Shown: positions 6,232 to 10,034 of the stretch, piece by piece
Layout: every line of letters starts with the position of its first letter
Numbering within the stretch: position 1 is the stretch's first letter
NCBI GenBank assembly: GCA_964459065.1
Contig: CAYWMN010000132.1
Location: 1-10,034, forward strand
Length of the DNA: 10,034 nucleotides
Direction of reading: 5' to 3'
Source of the DNA: JAMCXS01 sp964459065
Lineage (GTDB): Bacteria; Acidobacteriota; Terriglobia; UBA7540
The notes under the pieces: model-generated
What the model was told of the DNA's origin: nothing
The model's database searches: none
Seen by the model: the letters and a program-made list of their open reading frames with translations, nothing else
Position numbers and translations under genes: made by a program

Positions 6232-7401
6232 TTATTGCACCTTGACTTTTTCGACAGTGGGGCCGGGCCTTCCTGCTCCCATGTTGCTTATGCGTCCTCG
6301 TACGCCTGCCACTTCTTTCCGGATGTTTCCCCAGGTCTGTTCAGGAGTGGATAGGAATACCCGGACGACATCAGGATCGAACTGTTTTCCTGATTCCCGG
6401 GTGACTTCATCCCGCGCCACAGAAAATGGGAGTGCCTGCCGGTAAGGGCGATCGGAGGTCATGGCATCCAAGGTGTCCGCAATCGCAAAAATTCTGGCTC
6501 CGAGGGGAATTTCTTCAGCGGCCAGGCCTTGCGGATAGCCCGTTCCGTCGTACCGCTCCTGATGCGTCAACACGATTTCCGCCGCCGTCGCGAGGAAGGG
6601 AATATGGCTGAGGAGTTCGTAACCGATTCGGACGTGGGTTTGCATAATCGCCATTTCTTCGGGGTTTAGTTTCCCTTCCTTAAGCAGGATCGCATCCGGG
6701 ATCCCGATCTTTCCAATGTCATGCAGATAGGACCCCCGGGCAATCGTCTTTAATTGTTCCATGGTACAACCCATCGCGCGGGCGATTTCCAGGCAATAGA
6801 GGCTCACTCGCCGCGAGTGTCCGGCGGTTTCGGTATCGCGTAAGTCAAGAGCCGCTCCCAGAGCTTCCAAGGTGTCGTCGTAGGTGCGTTCAATCCTCTT
6901 GCTGGCGATCTGGAGCTGGCGGGTTCTCTGGTCGACGATCTCTTCCAGGTGGTCACGATATTTTTCCAGTTCCATTTCCAGAAGGCGCGACCTCAGTATC
7001 TTAAGGGCGATGTCNNNNNNNNNNTTCTTTTCAAGAGCGCGCCAGACACTTCCTACCGCCGCATCCAAATGGAACGGCTTAACCAGATAGTCATCCGAGC
7101 CCTTTTTCATGGCCTGGATGGCCACGCGGCTATCGTCTTCGCCGGTGGCCATCAGAAATGCGATGTGGGGATACTTTTCCCGCGTTGCCTCCAGAAGATT
7201 AAGCCCGGTCATCCCAGGCATCTTCAAGTCAGAAATGACCGCATCAAAATGTTCTTGCGCCAACAAGCCCAGCGCCTCTTCGGCGCTTGAACAGCCACGC
7301 CATTTGAACCCGCTTCTGCCCAGCTTTTCTCCCAAGAGTTGCCAGACGGGGGTTTCATCGTCAACGACTAAGACCACCGGAACCGATCCCTGGTCACCCA
7401 T
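6232..7401 (-). CDS. Response regulator with HD-GYP c-di-GMP phosphodiesterase domain
   Basis: About 389 residues, four of them unknown because of the N gap. Residues 8-125 are a receiver domain: acidic pocket D14-D15, phosphoacceptor D58 in VISDLKMPG, T86, and K108 in YLVKPF. Residues about 130-170 are a charged helix (YRDHLEEIVDQRT) linking to the output. Residues about 176-345 are an HD-GYP domain: H195, the YLHDIGKIGIPD motif with H227-D228 and K231, H256, H280, and RYDGTGYP (283-290) followed by IADTLDAMTSDRPYR. These are the metal ligands and signature of enzymes that break c-di-GMP down to pGpG or GMP. A sensor kinase would activate it by phosphorylation; none is next to it. ATG 7401 has GGAAG six bases upstream. 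The interdomain linker seems longer than usual around the gap. It converges with the gene at 5878. Confidence in the family is very high; exact length is uncertain. Confidence 0.93.
   Translation of the reverse strand: MGDQGSVPVVLVVDDETPVWQLLGEKLGRSGFKWRGCSSAEEALGLLAQEHFDAVISDLKMPGMTGLNLLEATREKYPHIAFLMATGEDDSRVAIQAMKKGSDDYLVKPFHLDAAVGSVWRALEKXXXXDIALKILRSRLLEMELEKYRDHLEEIVDQRTRQLQIASKRIERTYDDTLEALGAALDLRDTETAGHSRRVSLYCLEIARAMGCTMEQLKTIARGSYLHDIGKIGIPDAILLKEGKLNPEEMAIMQTHVRIGYELLSHIPFLATAAEIVLTHQERYDGTGYPQGLAAEEIPLGARIFAIADTLDAMTSDRPYRQALPFSVARDEVTRESGKQFDPDVVRVFLSTPEQTWGNIRKEVAGVRGRISNMGAGRPGPTVEKVKVQ
7015..7024. other. Assembly gap (10 N) inside the HD-GYP gene
   Basis: Ten unresolved bases lie between the receiver domain and the linker helix. 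The reading frame is open across the gap if exactly 10 bases (or 10 plus a multiple of three) are missing. A round number of N often stands for a gap of unknown or estimated size, so the true sequence may be longer or the join wrong. Confidence 0.97.
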
Positions 7402-8074
7402 TTTGAACTTCCATCAACCGGTCAATTCTTCAAACGTGGGAACCGAGTGGAGCTTCAGTTGCTTCCCCGCTTGTGACCACTTTGCCTTTAAGATATGCGA
7501 CCGCAGCTTCCTTCCCGCTCTTACCAAATCGAGGTCTACCCCAAGGTGCTTTGGGGGTGGATCTGATTTCGGCTGGGCGGTTGCTTCCAACTGTAGACAT
7601 CGCATTCACTGTCTACTATCGGAGCCCAGGCGCAAAGCGTTAGAGGCCGAGGCGAAATCCTCTGCCCTCGAGCAGGAGAGGAACTAACGTCTTTCCATTG
7701 TTTTTTGAGAGTCCGCCGTCTGCGGAGAAAGGCTAACGTGCTGATTCCACAGAACAACACATCGCCGGAGGGCCTCAGCAGGGAAGGCGCTTGGGAATAA
7801 AACGGGGTCGTTTGAACCTGGGACTAACTTTCAATGCTGAAAATAGTGAGAACGGCAAATGGGAAACAATCGAAATGCCCTTGAGAAGCTAAGCGACCTT
7901 GGTGATGAAAGACAGAGATTCAACTCCTTCATTGAAAGGCAACCGAAACCAATGTTTCGGTTGCGAAAGCGGCTCCGTGGGTTGACGCTAACCATCCTGG
8001 CACGATATGTTCGGACGGAACGCGATGGCGCTCATGACCGCGATTTCCAGACCGCCAACCGGAGGGTAGCCGCA
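7402..8074. other. Long non-coding region between HD-GYP gene and pyrB
   Basis: About 670 bases between divergently read genes. On the minus strand a 63-codon frame (7414-7605) ends 12 bases before the HD-GYP start, but an in-frame TGA directly precedes its ATG and there is no ribosome site, so I do not call it. On the plus strand the pyrB frame is open from 7859, but this part does not look like protein coding for that family. A TTGAAC at 7812 could be a -35 box for pyrB, with no good -10. The region contains the hairpin at 7939-7964. No RNA gene was recognised. Confidence 0.55.
7939..7964. repeat. Perfect 11-bp hairpin in the pyrB leader
   Basis: GCAACCGAAAC (7939-7949) and GTTTCGGTTGC (7954-7964) pair perfectly around a CAAT loop. 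It ends 110 bases before the pyrB start. No T-run follows, so it is not a standard terminator, and it lacks the consensus known for PyrR-binding loops. It may be a leader RNA structure or a binding site. Confidence 0.5.
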
Positions 8075-8995
8075 ATGAAGTTGCATCACGTGATCGAAGC
8101 TCAGCAGTTTGACCTGGCTGCGATGGATCATTTGTTTAGGGTTACTGAAGAGATGGAGCGCGTTGTGGCCCGCGGAGGGACGGATGACTTCCACTCCCGT
8201 CTGATGGCCACGCTTTTCTATGAACCTTCTACCCGGACCCGCTTTTCCTTTGAAGCGGCCATGCACCGATTGGGCGGGAGGGTCATTTCAACCGAAAACG
8301 CCGCAGAGTTTTCATCGGTGGCGAAAGGCGAAACGCTCGAGGATACCATCCGCATCATGAACGGCTATGTGGACGTTATTGTCCTCCGCCATAATGAAGT
8401 GGGAGCCGCCAAACGGGCGGCGGCGGTCTCACGAGTGCCCGTGATCAACGCCGGCGATGGAGCCGGCCAGCACCCGAGCCAGGCCCTGCTTGACCTTTAC
8501 ACCATTCGGAAAGAGATTGGATCCATTGACGGCCTCAAGATCGCCATGGTGGGTGATTTGGCGCAAGGGCGCACAGTCCGCTCTCTTGCTTATCTGTTGA
8601 GCAAATTCAAGGACATTAAGATGTACTTTGTTGCTCCCCCGTTGCTGAAGATGAAGGAAGACATCCTTCAGCATTTGCGGGAGCGTGGAATCTGGTTTGC
8701 CGAAGAGTCAGGGCTCGACCGTGTTCTGCCGCAGGTTGATGTGGTTTATCAGACACGGGTTCAAAAGGAGCGCTTCGGTGACCGCATCGCTGATTACGAG
8801 ACCTGCCGTGATGTCTATGTGATCAACCAGGCGTCTTTGCAACTGATGAAGCCTGACGCGATCATCATGCACCCGCTGCCCCGTCTTGGCGAAATTGCCA
8901 TGGAAGTGGACCAGGATCGTCGTGCCGCCTATTTTCGCCAGGCCCAGAATGGCCTGTTCGTCCGGATGGCTCTGCTGGAGACCCTCCTGAAATGA
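8075..8995 (+). CDS. pyrB: Aspartate carbamoyltransferase catalytic subunit
   Basis: A 306-residue enzyme that joins carbamoyl phosphate and L-aspartate to make N-carbamoyl-aspartate, the first committed step of pyrimidine synthesis, acting as a cytoplasmic trimer. Carbamoyl-phosphate residues are in place: STRTR at 52-56 (in FYEPSTRTRFSFE), S80 and K84 in the mobile loop (SSVAKGET), R105 in VLRH, and GQHPSQALLDLYT with H133. The aspartate half shows VGDLAQGRTVRS (R166), YQTRVQKER (R227) and MHPLPR (HPLPR 265-269). Several positions equal or nearly equal E. coli PyrB numbering, which supports the start at ATG 8075, with GGAGGG (8061-8066) eight bases before it. The in-frame stretch from 7859 is rejected as an extension. 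No pyrI regulatory subunit or pyrC follows; the next gene is a regulator with its own control region. Confidence 0.96.
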   Translation: MKLHHVIEAQQFDLAAMDHLFRVTEEMERVVARGGTDDFHSRLMATLFYEPSTRTRFSFEAAMHRLGGRVISTENAAEFSSVAKGETLEDTIRIMNGYVDVIVLRHNEVGAAKRAAAVSRVPVINAGDGAGQHPSQALLDLYTIRKEIGSIDGLKIAMVGDLAQGRTVRSLAYLLSKFKDIKMYFVAPPLLKMKEDILQHLRERGIWFAEESGLDRVLPQVDVVYQTRVQKERFGDRIADYETCRDVYVINQASLQLMKPDAIIMHPLPRLGEIAMEVDQDRRAAYFRQAQNGLFVRMALLETLLK

Positions 8996-9004
8996 GGCGT
9001 CTGG

Positions 9005-9078
9005 TTTCTGGTACTTCAGTACTAGTACCCCCGTAGTCTTGCCTGAAGCTCTTGACTTCGCATACTCTGTACCAGAAA
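9005..9078. promoter_or_regulatory. Operator-like inverted repeats and promoter before the XRE regulator gene
   Basis: TTTCTGGTAC (9005-9014) is repeated exactly in inverted form as GTACCAGAAA (9069-9078). Between them is the perfect palindrome GTACTAGTAC (9019-9028); GTAC occurs four times in 62 bases. A likely promoter lies inside: TTGCCT (9039-9044), 18 bases, TACTCT (9063-9068); TTGACT at 9052 is another -35 candidate. The repeats flank this promoter, as expected for autoregulation by the downstream XRE protein, with possible DNA looping. Binding is inferred, not shown. Confidence 0.5.
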
Positions 9079-9130
9079 TGTGGAGGATCGGTAGCTGGGA
9101 AAAGGCGGCCGGTATGGGAGGGTTTGAGCG

Positions 9131-9526
9131 ATGGGAATAGGTGAGCGGATCCGAGCCCTGCGGGAGCAGCGAAAGCTTTCTCAAGGCGACATCGAAGAAC
9201 GTACCGGCTTGCTGCGATGTTACATCTCGCGGGTCGAGAACGGCCATACGGTTCCATCGCTTGAGACTCTGGAGAGATTTGCTGGAGCTTTTGACGTGCC
9301 ACTTTACATGCTTTTCTATCTCTCCGAGGACCCCCCACAGAAGATCAATGCCCCTCAACATACGCTCGAACACCTTTCGCATCAGGAAGGCGCCGCCGGG
9401 GCGGAAGCCCGGTTTTTGTTGAAGTTTCGAGAGCTTCAGGAGCACCTTTCGCCGACCGATCGCAGCGTATTATTGGCTTTGGCCAAGAAGATGGCTGTTC
9501 ACCACACGGTGGGTTCAGAAGGATAA
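9131..9526 (+). CDS. XRE-family (Cro/C1-type) helix-turn-helix transcriptional regulator
   Basis: A 131-residue DNA-binding protein. Residues 6-62 form the XRE helix-turn-helix: RIRALREQRKLSQGDIEERT, then YISRVENGHTVPS, then LETLERFAGAFDVPLYMLF, with all the usual helix-capping and recognition positions filled. The C-terminal half (residues about 64-131) is not a known sensor domain to my eye; it holds a mostly helical, charged segment (ARFLLKFRELQEHLSPTDR, then VLLALAKKMA) that may mediate dimerisation. ATG 9131 is supported by GGGAGGG at 9116-9122. It follows pyrB by 135 bases and is preceded by a cluster of inverted GTAC repeats, which it may bind to control its own expression. Targets elsewhere are unknown; there is no toxin or phage gene next to it. 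Confidence 0.9.
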   Translation: MGIGERIRALREQRKLSQGDIEERTGLLRCYISRVENGHTVPSLETLERFAGAFDVPLYMLFYLSEDPPQKINAPQHTLEHLSHQEGAAGAEARFLLKFRELQEHLSPTDRSVLLALAKKMAVHHTVGSEG

Positions 9527-9645
9527 TCATTCGCGACCTCTTGTTGCGCGGAGCACGATCCGGTTCTCCCGGCCATTCATTCCTGGAACTATTCTGCAAG
9601 CCCGGCTTTTAGAGGGGTGTTTCGAAGAGCGACTTTCCCCCTTTT

Positions 9646-9674
9646 AGGCCTTAATTCCTGAGGTCTATTTTTTT
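9646..9674 (+). terminator. Probable terminator after the XRE regulator gene
   Basis: AGGCCT (9646-9651) pairs with AGGTCT (9661-9666) through one G-U pair around a nine-base loop, and is followed by a run of seven T (9668-9674). The stem is short, so efficiency may be modest. The preceding 120 bases after the XRE stop hold no gene. Confidence 0.45.
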
Positions 9675-9692
9675 AATCACAACCCATCCTCT

Positions 9693-9722
9693 TTGAACCA
9701 CATCCAATCGGCATGAGATAAT
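9693..9722 (+). promoter_or_regulatory. Probable promoter of the ABC permease gene
   Basis: TTGAAC (9693-9698) and GATAAT (9717-9722, five of six matches) are separated by 18 bases. Transcription would start near 9729, about 49 bases before the TTG start. The position just after a T-run terminator supports a separate transcription unit. Confidence 0.5.
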
Positions 9723-9777
9723 TTATTGAGACGCCATAAGATGGCGCAATGGATTCCCGGTTTTTGGAGAGGGTTTT

Positions 9778-10034
9778 TTGATCAAACTCATGTTCAGGCA
9801 GCTTGTGCACCATCCTATCAGGATGCTGCTGTCGATGGGGATGATCAGTGTGGCCTTGTTGCTGGGGCTGGTGATCAAGGGGCTGGCGACCGGGGTCATG
9901 GAGGAGAAGGTTCACCGGACGGAGGGCATCGGGGCCGATCTGATGATTCAGCCTCCTCATTCCTCCTATATTTTAGGGTTGGGCGAAAATGTAATGCCGG
10001 ACTCCATGGCGCGTAAGATTTTGGAGATCAAGGG
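9778..10034 (+). CDS. MacB/FtsX-type ABC transporter permease, N-terminal part
   Basis: The first 85 residues are visible; the gene leaves the window on the right. It begins MIKLMFRQLVHHPIRMLLSM, with a basic amphipathic lead into a hydrophobic helix at about residues 16-38 (LSMGMISVALLLGLVIKG). It continues as a polar region with GADLMIQPPHSSYIL and ENVMPDSMARKILEIKG, which matches the start of the periplasmic MacB-type core found after helix 1 in FtsX/LolCE/MacB permeases. Such proteins work with a separate ATPase in export, lipoprotein release or mechanotransmission; the ATPase is probably outside the window. The frame closes with TGA at 9727, and the only start before ATG 9790 is TTG 9778, with GGAGAGGG (9766-9773) at good spacing, so TTG is chosen. 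The specific substrate cannot be told. Confidence 0.75.
   Translation, partial: MIKLMFRQLVHHPIRMLLSMGMISVALLLGLVIKGLATGVMEEKVHRTEGIGADLMIQPPHSSYILGLGENVMPDSMARKILEIK

Noticed and set aside
7414..7605. 63-codon minus-strand frame just upstream of the HD-GYP gene
   Set aside because: A stop codon directly precedes its ATG, there is no ribosome site, and the product is not recognisable. The close spacing to the next gene keeps it only a weak possibility.
7109..7687. 192-codon open frame on the plus strand
   Set aside because: Half of it is antisense to the receiver domain of the HD-GYP gene; the rest has no ribosome site or family motif.
7859..8074. In-frame N-terminal extension of pyrB by 72 residues
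   Set aside because: Active-site numbering matches E. coli PyrB from ATG 8075, which has a strong ribosome site; the upstream part is arginine-rich, unlike the family, and overlaps a hairpin.
8708..9445. 245-codon open frame on the minus strand
   Set aside because: It covers antisense parts of both pyrB and the XRE gene, including the control region, and has no recognisable motif.
1..10034. Mobile element, CRISPR array, defence or toxin-antitoxin system
   Set aside because: No transposase, integrase, direct-repeat array or toxin gene was found; the lone XRE protein has no partner gene beside it.

Overview
The window looks like a chromosomal contig from an uncultured bacterium, most likely Acidobacteriota. 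GC content is moderate to high (estimated by eye, not counted). The clues are a short type IV pilin with an Acidobacteria-like C-terminus, an outer-membrane protein combining PEGA, Ig-like and OmpA domains, a PilZ/zinc-ribbon/PilZ protein, a Tat-exported GH20-like enzyme and a MacB-type permease. This assignment is inference from protein style; no rRNA or other marker gene is present. A run of 10 N at 7015-7024 marks a scaffold gap, which suggests a draft or metagenome assembly.

Layout. 1-295 (minus): N-terminus of a Tat-exported family 20-like glycoside hydrolase. 573-1484 (plus): PilZ-type c-di-GMP receptor protein, convergent with a type IV prepilin at 1563-2069 (minus). 2070-2596: non-coding, holding a perfect palindrome and a promoter for the next gene. 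2597-4330 (plus): PEGA/Ig/OmpA envelope protein ending in a strong terminator, which also lies behind the convergent small membrane protein at 4455-4772 (minus). 5049-5666 (plus): exported YbhB/PEBP-like protein. 5878-6210 (plus): small unidentified protein behind a probable promoter and an 18-bp palindrome. 6232-7401 (minus): HD-GYP response regulator interrupted by the N gap. 7402-8074: long non-coding stretch with a perfect hairpin, leading to pyrB at 8075-8995 (plus). 9131-9526 (plus): XRE-family regulator behind an operator-like cluster of GTAC repeats. 9778-10034 (plus): start of a MacB/FtsX-type ABC transporter permease, preceded by a terminator and a good promoter.

How the genes relate. 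Almost every gene seems to be its own transcription unit, so this is not a tight operon or an obvious mobile island. The one functional thread is cyclic-di-GMP and the cell surface: a PilZ receptor, a type IV pilin and an HD-GYP phosphodiesterase regulator lie within 7 kb, together with envelope proteins. No transposase, CRISPR array, tRNA, rRNA or phage gene was seen. I found no convincing new multi-gene system. The most noteworthy items are the PilZ/zinc-ribbon/PilZ architecture, the multi-domain OmpA protein, several perfect palindromes placed like regulatory sites, and the uncertain sequence around the N gap in the HD-GYP gene.
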